Origin: Gordonia spumicola
GTDB lineage: Bacteria > Actinomycetota > Actinomycetes > Mycobacteriales > Mycobacteriaceae
Length of the DNA: 64,000 bases
Assembly (NCBI RefSeq): GCF_009932475.1
Contig: NZ_BJOV01000005.1
Location: 1,984,001-2,048,000 of the forward strand
Direction of reading: 5' to 3'
The notes under the pieces are model-generated. The model worked only from the letters and a program-made list of their open reading frames with translations. It was not told the origin of the DNA and made no database searches. Below are positions 46,719-56,234 of the stretch, piece after piece. Position 1 is the first letter of the stretch. Every line of letters starts with the position of its first letter. The translations under genes were made by a program, and so were the position numbers.

Positions 46719-48083
46719 TCATCCGTCGCGGGCGACGAGCGCGGCGGAACGGCTGAGTTCGGGTCCCTCGGGCAGGAGCGACAGGACGGTCCACGGGATG
46801 CGGGACGGTTCGTCGTCGAGACCGAGGCTGGTCGCCGCGTCGTCTCCGGCGACGCGGTACCGCACGCCCGTGTCGGCGACGATGAACCGCTGCGTGGCGA
46901 GGGCGCTGTCCGGCCGCGAGCCGGTCACGACGACGTGTTCGGCGGTCCCCGGCTCCACGTACACGGCGTCGGCGGCCGGACCGAGCCCGTCCGCCGAGGC
47001 CAGGATCACCGGCGCCCCGGCGGACGGAAGCGCGTCGACCGCGGTCAGTGATTCGACGGCCGACCGGTCGCCACGAGCCCGCGACCACGATCGGCACAGC
47101 ACGGACCGATCCGTCAGCACGGGAGCCGCGGTCGGGAACCGGCCGAGCGGGAGTCGGTCGACGACCGGCACCGTCGTCAGCTCGCCCGGCGCCACGTCGC
47201 GGATCTCCGCGCTCCCCGTCGGGTCGGCCGCGAGCAGCATGTCGGCCGCGGTCGCCGGGATCTGTTGGACGCCGTCGCCCAGGACCACCCGGTAGACGAC
47301 GCTCCGGTCGACGGTCGACGTCCGGATCACCGATCCGACGGGCAGGCCGAGCGGGCCCGTGCCGCGCCGGTCGATGTCGGGGACCGTCAACGCGGGGCGT
47401 TCCGGGAAGGTGTCGAGCAGGGCGGCCGACACCGTTCGCGCGCCGGCGTTCTCGAGCCCGAGAGCGCGCAGCACTTCGACGCGCGCGAGGTCGATGCGGG
47501 CACGGACGGGGACGCCGTGATCGTCGTAGAGCAGCCACATCCGGTTCCCTCGGGCGACGACCGCCCCGACGTTCGGTGCGGCGGGCGACGACGTCGGCTC
47601 CCCCGCGAGGATCGTCGTGCCGTCGGGTCCGTCGCACACCGTCCACGCCGATGCGCCGTCGCTCCCCGGCTCGGGGAGTGAGGCGGGCGCACCGACGATG
47701 CCGAGCGTCGCACCGCGCGGGTACTCGCGCAGCGACCGCGCGCTCACCGATTTCACCGCCGCGGGACCGCCGACCACGAGCCGGGCCGACGCGACGTTGA
47801 GCACCGGGTGCATCGTCCCGTCGATCGGCACGAACAGTCCGCCGTCCGGACCCGCGACGATCCGCGCGTCGCCGACCGTCGGCGCGGGACGGATCAGCCC
47901 GTACACGCCCGCCCCGGCGACGACGAGTACCGCGAGCACGGCGCCCGCGACCAGGGCCCGGACCTGCGAACGCATCGGATCGTGCACCATGCGCGCATCC
48001 CGCCGCACGAGGGCGTGCTCGGCGCGCGCCAACCCGAAGCGGTACCCGCTGACCTGCGCACGCGTCGTCATTCGTCGCGACAT
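46719..48083 (-). CDS. eccB: Type VII secretion protein EccB
   Basis: The 454-residue protein starts MSRRMTTRAQVSGYRFGLAR, the canonical EccB N terminus. It has one transmembrane helix (ALVAGAVLAVLVVAGAGVYG, about residues 45-64), and periplasmic repeat blocks such as GNRMWLLYDDHGVPVRARID and LPSAGAPVILASADGLGPAA. EccB is a core membrane component of ESX secretion systems. No eccC, eccD, mycP or WXG100 gene lies nearby; only EccE-like protein is divergent from it. Either the rest of the system is elsewhere, or this is a remnant or shared module. Confidence 0.92.
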   Translation of the reverse strand: MSRRMTTRAQVSGYRFGLARAEHALVRRDARMVHDPMRSQVRALVAGAVLAVLVVAGAGVYGLIRPAPTVGDARIVAGPDGGLFVPIDGTMHPVLNVASARLVVGGPAAVKSVSARSLREYPRGATLGIVGAPASLPEPGSDGASAWTVCDGPDGTTILAGEPTSSPAAPNVGAVVARGNRMWLLYDDHGVPVRARIDLARVEVLRALGLENAGARTVSAALLDTFPERPALTVPDIDRRGTGPLGLPVGSVIRTSTVDRSVVYRVVLGDGVQQIPATAADMLLAADPTGSAEIRDVAPGELTTVPVVDRLPLGRFPTAAPVLTDRSVLCRSWSRARGDRSAVESLTAVDALPSAGAPVILASADGLGPAADAVYVEPGTAEHVVVTGSRPDSALATQRFIVADTGVRYRVAGDDAATSLGLDDEPSRIPWTVLSLLPEGPELSRSAALVARDG

Positions 48084-48192
48084 TGATGTTCCCCCCGAAA
48101 CCGATCGCCGTTCCCCTGCCAGGCACGCTAGTCGCGTTGTACCGTGTCTCCACGCGATTCGGGGGAATCGACGATTTCAGGGGGATTGCCAG

Positions 48193-49248
48193 ATGCGTCT
48201 GTTCGTCGGCACCGCACGCGACCGACTCCGCACCGTCGAGCCGTTCGACGTGCCCGACGGCGACGGCTGCATCGGACTGCGACGGGACGGTCCGCATCTG
48301 ACGGCTGTGCTCACCCTCGCGCCCGGTCCGCCTTCGCCGATCACGCTGCCGGACGGTCCCCGGACACGGGTGCCGCTCGACGACATCGCCTGCGCCATGG
48401 TTCGCCGCGACGCTCATCCGCTGCGCGTCGACGTGGCGACCCGGACCCTCACCTCGTGGGGTGACGGTCCCGCGGCCCGTGCCTACCGCGGTCTGCTCGG
48501 GCCGCTCGCTCCCGCGTCTCACCGGACGGTCGCGCTGGTGGTCCACCTCGACCCGGCCCGATTCCCGGACGCCGTCGCACTGCGCGGCGGCGGTTCCGTC
48601 GGCGCGCTCCGCACGGCGATCTGGTGTGTGCATCGGGTGATCGCGGCGTGTGCGGCCGCGGGCGTGCGCACCCGCGTCCTCACCGCGGCCGAACTGTCGG
48701 CCGACGCGGCGTGGACCCTCGACGACGCGGCCGTCGCCGCCAGGATCACACCCGACGGGTCGGAGGGCACGGCTCCCCCGCTGGCGGCCGACGGCCAGTT
48801 GATCGGCGCCGACGACGGGACGCCCGTGGCCCTGCGAGTCGCCGGTCCGTCGATCCCGAGGGTCGCGGTCGCCGCCGACGCGAGGACCGTGCGCCAGACG
48901 GTGGTCCGCAGCATGGCTCTCGGCGTCCGCACACACGTCGTCACCGACCGCCCCGACCAGTGGGGTCCGCTCGTCGACGCCATCGGCGATCCGGTCCTGC
49001 TGTCGCACGGGCAGGCGATACCGCAGACGGCTCAGCTCGTCGTCGGCGACACTGGGGAGGCGATACGCGCGCGGCCGGGTCTCACGGTGCTCGACGTCCA
49101 CCGCGCCGACCCGCCGCCGACCGCATCGGGCTGCCTGCTGCACCAGGATCCGTCCGACTCCGCGGTGCTGCACCTGGTCACCCCCGGCGGGCTCCGCACG
49201 ACGGTCCGCACCGTGACGACACCGGCCGAACGCGAACTCACCGGGTGA
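48193..49248 (+). CDS. eccE: Type VII secretion protein EccE-like
   Basis: The 351-residue product has the EccE domain (ARAYRGLLGPLAPASHRTVA, ALRTAIWCVHRVIAACAAAG and VRTRVLTAAELSADAAWTLD). Canonical EccE has two N-terminal transmembrane helices before this domain, but this one starts MRLFVGTARDRLRTVEPFDV without a hydrophobic anchor. ATG 48193 is preferred; a longer upstream frame is antisense to eccB and lacks coding character. Divergent from eccB with 109 nt between, containing shared promoters. Without membrane helices it may be recruited to the membrane by EccB or be a degraded form. Confidence 0.78.
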   Translation: MRLFVGTARDRLRTVEPFDVPDGDGCIGLRRDGPHLTAVLTLAPGPPSPITLPDGPRTRVPLDDIACAMVRRDAHPLRVDVATRTLTSWGDGPAARAYRGLLGPLAPASHRTVALVVHLDPARFPDAVALRGGGSVGALRTAIWCVHRVIAACAAAGVRTRVLTAAELSADAAWTLDDAAVAARITPDGSEGTAPPLAADGQLIGADDGTPVALRVAGPSIPRVAVAADARTVRQTVVRSMALGVRTHVVTDRPDQWGPLVDAIGDPVLLSHGQAIPQTAQLVVGDTGEAIRARPGLTVLDVHRADPPPTASGCLLHQDPSDSAVLHLVTPGGLRTTVRTVTTPAERELTG

Positions 49249-49252
49249 GCGG

Positions 49253-50497
49253 TCAGCGGTGCGCCAAGGGGACGAGCGCTCGCACGAACACGGCGTTCGA
49301 CGACGCCGCGTGCACCACGACGTCGGGATCGGAGTCGGCGAGCCACACCGCGTCGCAGGCCGATGCGGTGAGCGTGTCGCCGTCGGCTCCGGTCACGGTG
49401 ATCCGGCCCGACAGGACCGCGAGCATCTGAGGCCCCGGCAGGTCGAAGCTGATCGACGACGGCCGGTACAGTCCGGTGCCCTCCAGTTCGATCCGCGACA
49501 GTTGGAACTCCGGCGCGGGCGTCAGATACACCCGTTCGGCTCCGACGAGCTTCGACGACGGCATCAGGGCGTCGAGGTCGACGGGCGTGAAGTCGAGGAC
49601 GCGCAGCAGCTCCGGGACGTCGATGTGCTTGGGCGTGAGGCCGCCGCGGAGCACGTTGTCGGAGTTCGCCATCAACTCGACGGCGGTGCCGTGCAGGTAG
49701 GCGTGCAGATTGCCCGCCGACAGATACAGCGCCTCGCCGGGGGCCAGGCTGATCCGGTTGAGCAGGGTCGACGCGAGGACGCCCGGATCGCCGGGGTACG
49801 CCTCGCCGAGTTCCAGGAGGGACCGCAGTTCGGCCGAGAACCTGGTGTCGCCGCGCCCGAGGGCGGCGACGGCCCCGTCGAGGACCGCGGGCACGAGGCC
49901 GCCGATCACCGACTCCGGCAGGGTCAGCCAGGTGGTGAACACGGCCCGCAGACCCGTCTCGTCCGGCTCGGCGACCAGCATGCCGAGGTACGGGTCGAGG
50001 GCAGGCACCTCGAGGCTGCTCAGCAGGTCGACGGTGACGGACGGGTCGCGGAATCCGGCGAGCGCGTCGAAGTCGGTCAGGGCGACGACGAGTTCCGGCT
50101 TGTGCCAGCCGTCGCGGTAGTTCCGTTCGGGATCGTCGAACCGGAGCCCGGCCGCGTTCTCCCGCGCGAAGCCCTCCTGCGCCTGCGAGGCGCTCGGATG
50201 CGCCTGCAACGACAGCGGCTCCTGCGCGGCGAGGATCTTCAACAGGTAGGGCAGCCGCTCGCCGAACTCCGCGATCACCGCGTCGCCGAGTTGCGCGCGC
50301 GGATCGGCCTCGATGAGACCGAGCAGGGTCTGATCTGCGGCGTCGTCGGACAGGACGGTGGCGGGCGACGCCGCGTGGGCGCCGAACCACAGTTCGGCCT
50401 CGGGGTGGGCGGACGGCGACTGCGCGCCCCGCATCTGGGCCAGGGCGGTGCGCGATCCCCACGCGTACGGCCGGATGACTCCTGCGAGCAGCTTCAT
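49253..50497 (-). CDS. manA: Mannose-6-phosphate isomerase, class I
   Basis: The 414-residue protein has MKLLAGVIRPYAWGSRTALA at the start, LPYLLKILAAQEPLSLQAHP (zinc ligands Gln and His), WHKPELVVALTDFDALAGF (Glu), and LYLSAGNLHAYLHGTAVELM (last His). It converts fructose-6-phosphate and mannose-6-phosphate for GDP-mannose, needed for mannosylated lipids and glycans. ATG 50497 overlaps the stop of the SIS gene (ATGA). The neighbourhood is the Rv3255c-like one. Confidence 0.95.
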   Translation of the reverse strand: MKLLAGVIRPYAWGSRTALAQMRGAQSPSAHPEAELWFGAHAASPATVLSDDAADQTLLGLIEADPRAQLGDAVIAEFGERLPYLLKILAAQEPLSLQAHPSASQAQEGFARENAAGLRFDDPERNYRDGWHKPELVVALTDFDALAGFRDPSVTVDLLSSLEVPALDPYLGMLVAEPDETGLRAVFTTWLTLPESVIGGLVPAVLDGAVAALGRGDTRFSAELRSLLELGEAYPGDPGVLASTLLNRISLAPGEALYLSAGNLHAYLHGTAVELMANSDNVLRGGLTPKHIDVPELLRVLDFTPVDLDALMPSSKLVGAERVYLTPAPEFQLSRIELEGTGLYRPSSISFDLPGPQMLAVLSGRITVTGADGDTLTASACDAVWLADSDPDVVVHAASSNAVFVRALVPLAHR

Positions 50498-51618
50498 CAG
50501 GCGCTCGCCCCGGCGAGTTCGAGGTAGGCGGCCGCCAGGTCCGCACGAACCACCACGGTCAGATGCGCCGCGAGGTCGGCGGGGGCGTCGGCGTGGTCTG
50601 GTTCCACGCGCGGCCGCATCAGGCCCGCCGGGCTGTCGGGCGCGTCGACCTGTTCGGTGATCACGTCGACGTCTCCGAGCCCGACGATCCGCTGATGTGC
50701 GCCCCAACTCCGCTCCGCGGTGGTCAGCAGCATCACCCTGGCCTGCTCCGCGGGCGGAGCGTCGTCGAAGTCGGGATCGTAGAAGATCGAGTCGGTCGCC
50801 GTCCCGGCGCTGTGCACCCGGACCCGCAGTCGTGCCAGCGCCGACTGCTCGTCGCCGGACGACGACGCGGCGCCCGCGACGGCCGCCATCGTGGCCGACA
50901 CATGCTCGGCGACGACGGTGGACGCCGCGGTGTCGCCCGCCCACACCACCGTTCGACCGGCCACCCGGTACGCGAGGAGCTTGGCCTGATTGTGGAAGCT
51001 CTCGTGATCGGGATGGTCGGCCACGGCCTCCGCGTCGAGCAGGTCGGCGATGTCGGCGAGCGTCGGCGGAGCCGGGTGCAGTCGCACCGCGTCGAATGCG
51101 CCGCACACGGCGACCAACGCCGCGACGAGTCGGACGAACGAGAACCGCGGGTCGACGGGCAGCCGCGGCGACAGATCCGCGACGTGATCGGCCCCGACGG
51201 CGTCCGCGACGGGTCCTTCGAGCGGGACCGCGGCGACCAGTTCGGCCCGACGCCGCAGCGCCCGATGAGCGGCGTCGGAGTACGTGCGGTCGCCGGGGTC
51301 GTCGCCCGCGACGACGACGACGTCCAGCGGACCGATCCAGCCGGGCAGGGTCGGTGCGACGACGACCGGTGCGTCGAACCGCGACGCGAGGAGGGCGACC
51401 GCGAGGCGGGCGGCCCGATCCGCGATGCTCGAGCGTCCGGTGACGATCACGACGGCGCGGGGACGGAGGTCGGTGAGCCGGTCCAGTGCGCCTTCGGCGA
51501 CGGCGTGCGCGACGGCCCGGACGTGTGCTCCCGACATCGCCGCCGAACGGAGCAGACCGTCGTGATCGGCGGCGACGAGATCCTCGGTGTCGTCGAGGTC
51601 GCGCAAATGGGCAGACAT
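50497..51618 (-). CDS. SIS-domain / phosphosugar isomerase-like protein
   Basis: The 373-residue protein resembles Rv3256c, in a sugar isomerase-like fold: AVVIVTGRSSIADRAARLAV (phosphosugar-binding), VVVVAGDDPGDRTYSDAAHR, and SFHNQAKLLAYRVAGRTVVW. Known relatives include a bifunctional glucose/mannose-6-phosphate isomerase fold, but the activity in mycobacteria is unproven. The stop overlaps manA (ATGA). In M. tuberculosis a phosphomannomutase gene lies just upstream (Rv3257c); here the next gene upstream is the DUF3499 gene. Confidence 0.8.
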   Translation of the reverse strand: MSAHLRDLDDTEDLVAADHDGLLRSAAMSGAHVRAVAHAVAEGALDRLTDLRPRAVVIVTGRSSIADRAARLAVALLASRFDAPVVVAPTLPGWIGPLDVVVVAGDDPGDRTYSDAAHRALRRRAELVAAVPLEGPVADAVGADHVADLSPRLPVDPRFSFVRLVAALVAVCGAFDAVRLHPAPPTLADIADLLDAEAVADHPDHESFHNQAKLLAYRVAGRTVVWAGDTAASTVVAEHVSATMAAVAGAASSSGDEQSALARLRVRVHSAGTATDSIFYDPDFDDAPPAEQARVMLLTTAERSWGAHQRIVGLGDVDVITEQVDAPDSPAGLMRPRVEPDHADAPADLAAHLTVVVRADLAAAYLELAGASA

Positions 51619-51666
51619 GGAGTTAAGACTAATCAGCGTGACGCACCCGGGTATTCGAGACCGCGC

Positions 51667-52095
51667 TCAATCGACGGGATCTGGTAATACCCGCAGGTGG
51701 CCGCGCCTGCCCGGACGAGGGGTAGGCGCCGCGGTGCGCGCGGACGCCTCGGTCGCGCGGTGACGTCCGCGCGGGGCGTCGTCGAAGTCGGGCAGTGTCC
51801 GGAACGACGGACGGCCGACCGGCGTGGCCGATCCGACCTCGCGGACCGAGTCGGCGAGCGCGGTCAGGTCCCGGTCGTCGGAGGCCTCGGCGAATCCGCT
51901 GCCGCTGCGCAGCATCTCCCACCCGCGGGGCACGGTGATGCGCTCGGCGTGCTCGGCGCACAGATCCCACGAATGCGGCTCGTCCGAGCTCGCGAGGGGG
52001 CCGACGACGGCCGTCGACTCGGCGTACACGAAGGTCAGCGTCGCGACGGCTTGTCGCGAGCAGCCGGGCCTGCAGCACTGACGGGGAAGACTCAC
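51667..52095 (-). CDS. DUF3499-family protein with N-terminal Cys cluster
   Basis: A 142-residue protein starting MSLPRQCCRPGCSRQAVATL with C-C-x-x-x-C, then SWDLCAEHAERITVPRGWEM, which supplies Cys and His. Together they suggest a zinc ribbon. The C-terminal half is Arg/Pro-rich and low complexity. Homologues (Rv3258c-like) sit next to the manA region and WhiB2 across Mycobacteriales. Function is unknown. It lies 48 nt upstream of the SIS gene, in the same direction. Confidence 0.82.
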   Translation of the reverse strand: MSLPRQCCRPGCSRQAVATLTFVYAESTAVVGPLASSDEPHSWDLCAEHAERITVPRGWEMLRSGSGFAEASDDRDLTALADSVREVGSATPVGRPSFRTLPDFDDAPRGRHRATEASARTAAPTPRPGRRGHLRVLPDPVD

Positions 52096-52143
52096 ACCGC
52101 CAGCCTATAGGGCGCTCCGGCGGGAGCCGCGATCAACACACCC

Positions 52144-52149
52144 TAAACT
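52144..52149 (+). promoter_or_regulatory. -10 box of leaderless promoter for zincin-like gene
   Basis: TAAACT ends 6 nt before ATG 52156, the usual spacing for a leaderless transcript in this group. GTG 52150 is directly at the box and is therefore an unlikely start. Confidence 0.55.
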
Positions 52150-52155
52150 GTGAGC

Positions 52156-52674
52156 ATGGGTTTCCCACTCGCGCCGCTCACCTCGGGCTCCCGGCTCCTC
52201 GCTCCGCCGTCGCGTCGCACGCGGGACCGTCACGGTCGCGGACTGCGCGGGCCGTTCCTTCCGCCGGGGGTCCCGGCTCGCAAGACGCGGTCCGACGAGT
52301 TCGATCGCGCGGCGGTCGACGCGTTCGCCGAACTCGACGCCAAGTGGCATCAGGCGTTGAAGGGCCTTGACGTCGCCGTCGACGACATCCCGCGGATGCT
52401 TCCGCGCGGCTCGACGCCGCAGGAGTGGGAGTCGGTGCAGTGGCCCGACGAGGTGACGGCCGACGGCCCAGTCCCGCTCGCTCGACTGATGCGCGCGGGC
52501 ACCGACACCGACGGGAAGGCGACGCGGGCGCAGATCATCCTGTTCCGCCGTCCGCTGGAACTCCGGGCGCTCGACGACGATCTCGCCGAACTGCTCCGCG
52601 AGGTGCTCATCCAGCAGGTCGCGACATACCTCGGGATCGACGAGGAGACCGTCGAAGGCGGCCCGACGGACTGA
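52156..52674 (+). CDS. Zincin-fold protein lacking the HExxH motif (Rv3259-like)
   Basis: The 172-residue protein resembles Rv3259 of the metallopeptidase-like PF06262 family: AFAELDAKWHQALKGLDVAV, VDDIPRMLPRG, and IILFRRPLELRALDDDLAEL. In the catalytic members a HExxHH motif lies in the next helix, but here that helix reads LIQQVATYLGIDEETVEGGP, with no His or Glu pair. It is therefore unlikely to be an active peptidase and may be a binding protein. The N-terminal 40 residues are Arg/Pro-rich. Divergent from the DUF3499 gene, convergent with whiB2. Confidence 0.8.
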   Translation: MGFPLAPLTSGSRLLAPPSRRTRDRHGRGLRGPFLPPGVPARKTRSDEFDRAAVDAFAELDAKWHQALKGLDVAVDDIPRMLPRGSTPQEWESVQWPDEVTADGPVPLARLMRAGTDTDGKATRAQIILFRRPLELRALDDDLAELLREVLIQQVATYLGIDEETVEGGPTD

Positions 52675-52703
52675 CGTCGCCGCGAGGATCGCCTCGGAAA
52701 CAA

Positions 52704-52732
52704 GACTACGAGGGCATATTGCCCTCGTAGTC
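52704..52732. terminator. Terminator between zincin-like gene and whiB2
   Basis: GACTACGAGGGCA pairs with TGCCCTCGTAGTC perfectly (13 bp) across the loop TAT. It lies between convergent stops at 52674 and 52782. Confidence 0.85.
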
Positions 52733-52781
52733 CGATTGGTGAAGCGATCTTTGCGCCGTGCCGAGGGCGACTCGGCCGGCG

Positions 52782-53111
52782 TCAGATGATGCCGCGCTTG
52801 AGGCGCCGGCGTTCGCGCTCGGACATCCCACCCCAGATGCCGAAACGTTCGTCGTTGTGCAGTGCGTACTCGAGGCAGTCGGCCTTCACTTCGCAGCCCG
52901 AGCAGATCCGCTTGGCTTCGCGAGTGGACCCGCCCTTCTCCGGGAAGAAGGCCTCGGGGTCGGTCTGCGCGCACAGCGCGCGGTCCTGCCACTCGTCTTC
53001 GACGGCGTCGAACAACGCCTCGAAATCGCTGGCTACTGCAGTGAGCTGCCCGAATCCGTTCGCCGTGGTCCGACTCGCCGGACCAGCCGGTTCACCTTGG
53101 TCAAGAGTCAT
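52782..53111 (-). CDS. whiB2: WhiB-family iron-sulfur transcription factor WhiB2
   Basis: A 109-residue WhiB protein with four cysteines (ALCAQTDPEAFFP, then RICSGCEVKADCLEYAL), which bind a [4Fe-4S] cluster. GIWGGMSERERRRLKRGII follows: the G-I-W-G-G turn and basic C-terminal DNA-binding tail. WhiB2 is essential for septation in mycobacteria, and the order DUF3499, zincin, whiB2, fbiA supports that identity. ATG 53111 begins MTLDQGEPAGPA. An in-frame start upstream would add about 30 residues but lacks coding character. Confidence 0.93.
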   Translation of the reverse strand: MTLDQGEPAGPASRTTANGFGQLTAVASDFEALFDAVEDEWQDRALCAQTDPEAFFPEKGGSTREAKRICSGCEVKADCLEYALHNDERFGIWGGMSERERRRLKRGII

Positions 53112-53299
53112 AGTCGGCGCCCTCCCTGCATCCGCTCCACCCGTAATGACATTGATGTGATTACACACGTCGAAGACGGCTGAGGTCAAGCCGAACAGCA
53201 AGATTCATTTTTAACATCGACCCCCGACAATTTCGCCGCGCGCGCACGTTTACCGACGCCCCTCGGCGTGTCGCGGAGCGCTGACTAACATGACTCGCT

Positions 53300-54316
53300 G
53301 TGAAGGTGACCGTACTCGTCGGGGGCGTCGGCGGCGCTCGTTTCCTACAAGGTGTTCGAGAGCTGCTCGGCGTCACGCCGTTCCCCGAGGGGACCGGCCC
53401 CGCTGCCGACCGTTCCTCGTCAGACCACTCCGTGACCGCGATCGTCAACGTCGGCGACGACGCGTGGATGCACGGCGTGCGCATCTGCCCCGACCTCGAC
53501 ACCTGCATGTACACGCTCGGCGGAGGCATCGACACCGAGCGGGGATGGGGTCGCGAGGCCGAGACCTGGCACGCCAAGGAAGAGCTCGCCGCGTACGGCG
53601 CCGACCCCGACTGGTTCGGGCTCGGCGACCGGGACCTGGCGACCCACCTCATCCGCACCCAGATGCTCGACGCGGGCTTCGCGCTCAGCGACATCACCGC
53701 CGCTCTGTGCAGACGATGGCAGCCCGGCGTCCGACTGCTGCCCGCGACCGACGACCGCCACGAGACGCACGTCGTCATCGACCGCCCCGAGGGCGAGCCC
53801 GGCGAGAAGGTCGCCATCCACTTCCAGGAGTGGTGGGTCCGCCACCGCGCGCAGGTGCCCACCCACGGATTCGCGCAGGTCGGAGCGGATGAGGCGAAGC
53901 CCGCACCCGGTGTCGTCGAGGCCGTCGCCGACGCCGACATCGTGCTGTTCGCGCCGTCCAACCCGGTCGTCAGCATCGGCGCGATCACCAGCGTCCCCGG
54001 ACTCCGGGCCGCGCTGCGCACCACGAAGGCTCCGGTGGTCGGGGTGAGCCCGGTGATCGACAACAAGCCCCTGCGCGGGATGGCCGACGAATGCCTGTCG
54101 GTGATCGGCGTGGAGACGTCGGCGCAGGCGATCGCGGCGCACTACGGCTCGCGCTCGGGCAACGGCCTGCTCGACGGCTGGCTGATCGCCGACGGCAACG
54201 TCGCGTCCGTCGACGGCGTCTCGATCGGCTCCGCTCCCCTGCTGATGACCGACCCGGCGACGACCGCCGACATGGTCCGCGCGGCGTGCGCGCTCGTCGG
54301 GGTGGACACGCCGTGA
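53300..54316 (+). CDS. fbiA: Phosphoenolpyruvyl-/lactyl transferase FbiA (CofD family)
   Basis: The 338-residue protein has [20 protein letters not shown] at the start, [20 protein letters not shown], and [20 protein letters not shown], typical CofD/FbiA motifs. It transfers the phosphoenolpyruvyl group from an activated nucleotide to Fo, making dehydro-F420-0. GTG 53300 has TAACAT (53286-53291) nearby, giving a nearly leaderless start. GTGA overlap with fbiB. Divergent from whiB2, as in mycobacteria. Confidence 0.95.
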   Translation: MKVTVLVGGVGGARFLQGVRELLGVTPFPEGTGPAADRSSSDHSVTAIVNVGDDAWMHGVRICPDLDTCMYTLGGGIDTERGWGREAETWHAKEELAAYGADPDWFGLGDRDLATHLIRTQMLDAGFALSDITAALCRRWQPGVRLLPATDDRHETHVVIDRPEGEPGEKVAIHFQEWWVRHRAQVPTHGFAQVGADEAKPAPGVVEAVADADIVLFAPSNPVVSIGAITSVPGLRAALRTTKAPVVGVSPVIDNKPLRGMADECLSVIGVETSAQAIAAHYGSRSGNGLLDGWLIADGNVASVDGVSIGSAPLLMTDPATTADMVRAACALVGVDTP

Positions 54317-55653
54317 CCGACCACCGCGCCCGAGGCGGTCTGGAGATCCTGCCGGTGACCGGACTCGGCGAGTTCGGCCCGGGCAGCGACGTCGCCGCCG
54401 AGATCACCGGGGCCGCACCGTGGCTCCGCGACGGCGACGTCCTCGTCGTGACGAGCAAGATCTTCTCCAAGTCGGAGGGTCGGATGGTCGACGCACCGAC
54501 CGATCCGGAGGCGCGCGACGCGTTCCGCCGCCGACTGATCGACGACGAGACCGTCCGGGTCGTCGCCCGCCGGAACCGGACGTTGATCACCGCGAACCGC
54601 AACGGCCTCGTCCAGGCCGCGGCGGGCGTCGACGGGTCGAACGTCCGCACCGACCAGATCGCGCTGCTGCCGCTCGACCCGGACGCCAGCGCCGCGGGAC
54701 TGCGTGAGGCGCTCAGGACCGGCCACGGCCTGGACGTGGCCGTGATCGTCACCGACACGATGGGGCGCGCCTGGCGCACCGGACAGACCGACGTCGCGAT
54801 CGGGGCCGCGGGCATCGCCGTCAGCCACGCGTACGACGGTGTCGACGACGCGTACGGCAACACCCTCGTCGTCACCGACATCGCCGTCGCCGACGAACTC
54901 GCGGCCGCCGCGGACCTCGTCAAAGGCAAGCTCGACGGCGTGCCGGTGGCCGTGGTCCGCGGATTCGCACCCGTCGACGACGGTTCGCGAGCCGCCGACC
55001 TGGTCCGCGACCTCGACGACGACCTGTTCCGTCTCGGCGTGGAGGAGGCGATCGACCAGGGACGACGCGAGGCGCTGTTGACGCGGCGTTCGGTGCGGTC
55101 GTTCATCGACGAACCGGTGCCGGCCGACGTCATGAACGCCGCCTTCGCCGAAGCGCTGACCGCTCCCGCCCCGCATCACACGCATCCCATCCGTTTCCTG
55201 TGGATCCGCGACCTCGCCCGTCGTCACCGACTGCTCGACGCGATGGCGCTCGCGTGGCGCACCGACCTCGCCGCCGACGCGAAGACGCCCGAATCGATAG
55301 CCAGGCGTGTGGCGCGCGGCGCGATCCTGTACGACGCACCGGAGATCGTGATCCCCGTGCTCACCGGCGACGGCATGCACACCTATTCCGACGATCGGCG
55401 CAACGCCTGCGAGAACACCATGTTCACCGTCGCGGGCGGGGCGGCCGTCGCGGGTCTGCTCGTGGCCCTGTCGGTGCGCGGGGTCGGAAGCTGCTGGGTC
55501 GGGTCGACGATCTTCGCCGCCGATACCGTCCGCACCGAACTCGACCTGCCCGCGCACTGGCAGCCGCTGGGGGCCGTCGCCGTCGGACGGCCCGCCGACG
55601 ACGCGGGTCTGCGGCCCGCCGCGTCGACCGACGGTCTGGTGATCGAACTGTGA
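54313..55653 (+). CDS. fbiB: Bifunctional F420:gamma-glutamyl ligase / nitroreductase FbiB
   Basis: The 446-residue protein has an N-terminal CofE-like ligase ([34 protein letters not shown] nucleotide region, and [20 protein letters not shown]) to about residue 240. The C-terminal nitroreductase-like domain has [20 protein letters not shown], and [20 protein letters not shown] for FMN. It reduces dehydro-F420-0 and adds the glutamate tail. Both domains are full length, as expected for actinobacterial FbiB. The GTG start overlaps the fbiA stop (GTGA), and the next gene overlaps its stop (GTGA). Confidence 0.95.
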   Translation: MTDHRARGGLEILPVTGLGEFGPGSDVAAEITGAAPWLRDGDVLVVTSKIFSKSEGRMVDAPTDPEARDAFRRRLIDDETVRVVARRNRTLITANRNGLVQAAAGVDGSNVRTDQIALLPLDPDASAAGLREALRTGHGLDVAVIVTDTMGRAWRTGQTDVAIGAAGIAVSHAYDGVDDAYGNTLVVTDIAVADELAAAADLVKGKLDGVPVAVVRGFAPVDDGSRAADLVRDLDDDLFRLGVEEAIDQGRREALLTRRSVRSFIDEPVPADVMNAAFAEALTAPAPHHTHPIRFLWIRDLARRHRLLDAMALAWRTDLAADAKTPESIARRVARGAILYDAPEIVIPVLTGDGMHTYSDDRRNACENTMFTVAGGAAVAGLLVALSVRGVGSCWVGSTIFAADTVRTELDLPAHWQPLGAVAVGRPADDAGLRPAASTDGLVIEL

Positions 55654-56222
55654 GCATCACCGACGCCACCCGCGACCTCCTCGCGCGATGGGACGCGCCG
55701 GACACCGACCAGGACTCGGTCCGGCACACCTTCCTGGCGTTCCTCGACGCCGCGCCGAACCCGTGCGAGCGCGCCTGCGTGCCGGGGCACCTCACCGGGT
55801 CGGTGATCGTCTTCGACGCGGGTCTCACCCATGTGCTGCTCACGCTGCATCCGCGCGTCGGGAAATGGATTCAGCTCGGCGGCCATTGCGAACCGGGTGA
55901 CGGCAGCGTCGCGGCAACCGCGCTCCGCGAGGGTCTCGAGGAGTCCGGGCTGCCGTCGTTGCGCCTGACCGACGACCCGGTGCACCTGCACACGCATCCC
56001 ATCACGTGCTCACTCGGGCGGCCGACGCGTCACCTCGACGTGCGGTTCGCGGCCGTCGCCGAACCGACGTCCGACGGCTCGCTCCCGCCGATCGTCCGCA
56101 GCGACGAGTCGACCGATCTCGCATGGTGGCCGGTCGACGCCCTCCCCGCGTCCGTCGACACCGAGACCATCCCGATCCTGATCACGCGGGGTCTGGCCGC
56201 GCTGCGGCCCCGAACCGGCTGA
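55650..56222 (+). CDS. NUDIX hydrolase
   Basis: The 190-residue protein has a NUDIX box: [23 protein letters not shown], which shows the pattern G(x5)E(x7)REUxEE. The preceding strand is WIQLGGHCE. The GTG start overlaps the fbiB stop (GTGA), so it is in the fbiAB operon. A role in hydrolysing a nucleotide by-product of F420 synthesis, such as an activated lactyl or pyrophosphate compound, is possible, but no substrate is known. Confidence 0.82.
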   Translation: MSITDATRDLLARWDAPDTDQDSVRHTFLAFLDAAPNPCERACVPGHLTGSVIVFDAGLTHVLLTLHPRVGKWIQLGGHCEPGDGSVAATALREGLEESGLPSLRLTDDPVHLHTHPITCSLGRPTRHLDVRFAAVAEPTSDGSLPPIVRSDESTDLAWWPVDALPASVDTETIPILITRGLAALRPRTG

Positions 56223-56234
56223 CGCGGCCCGGCG

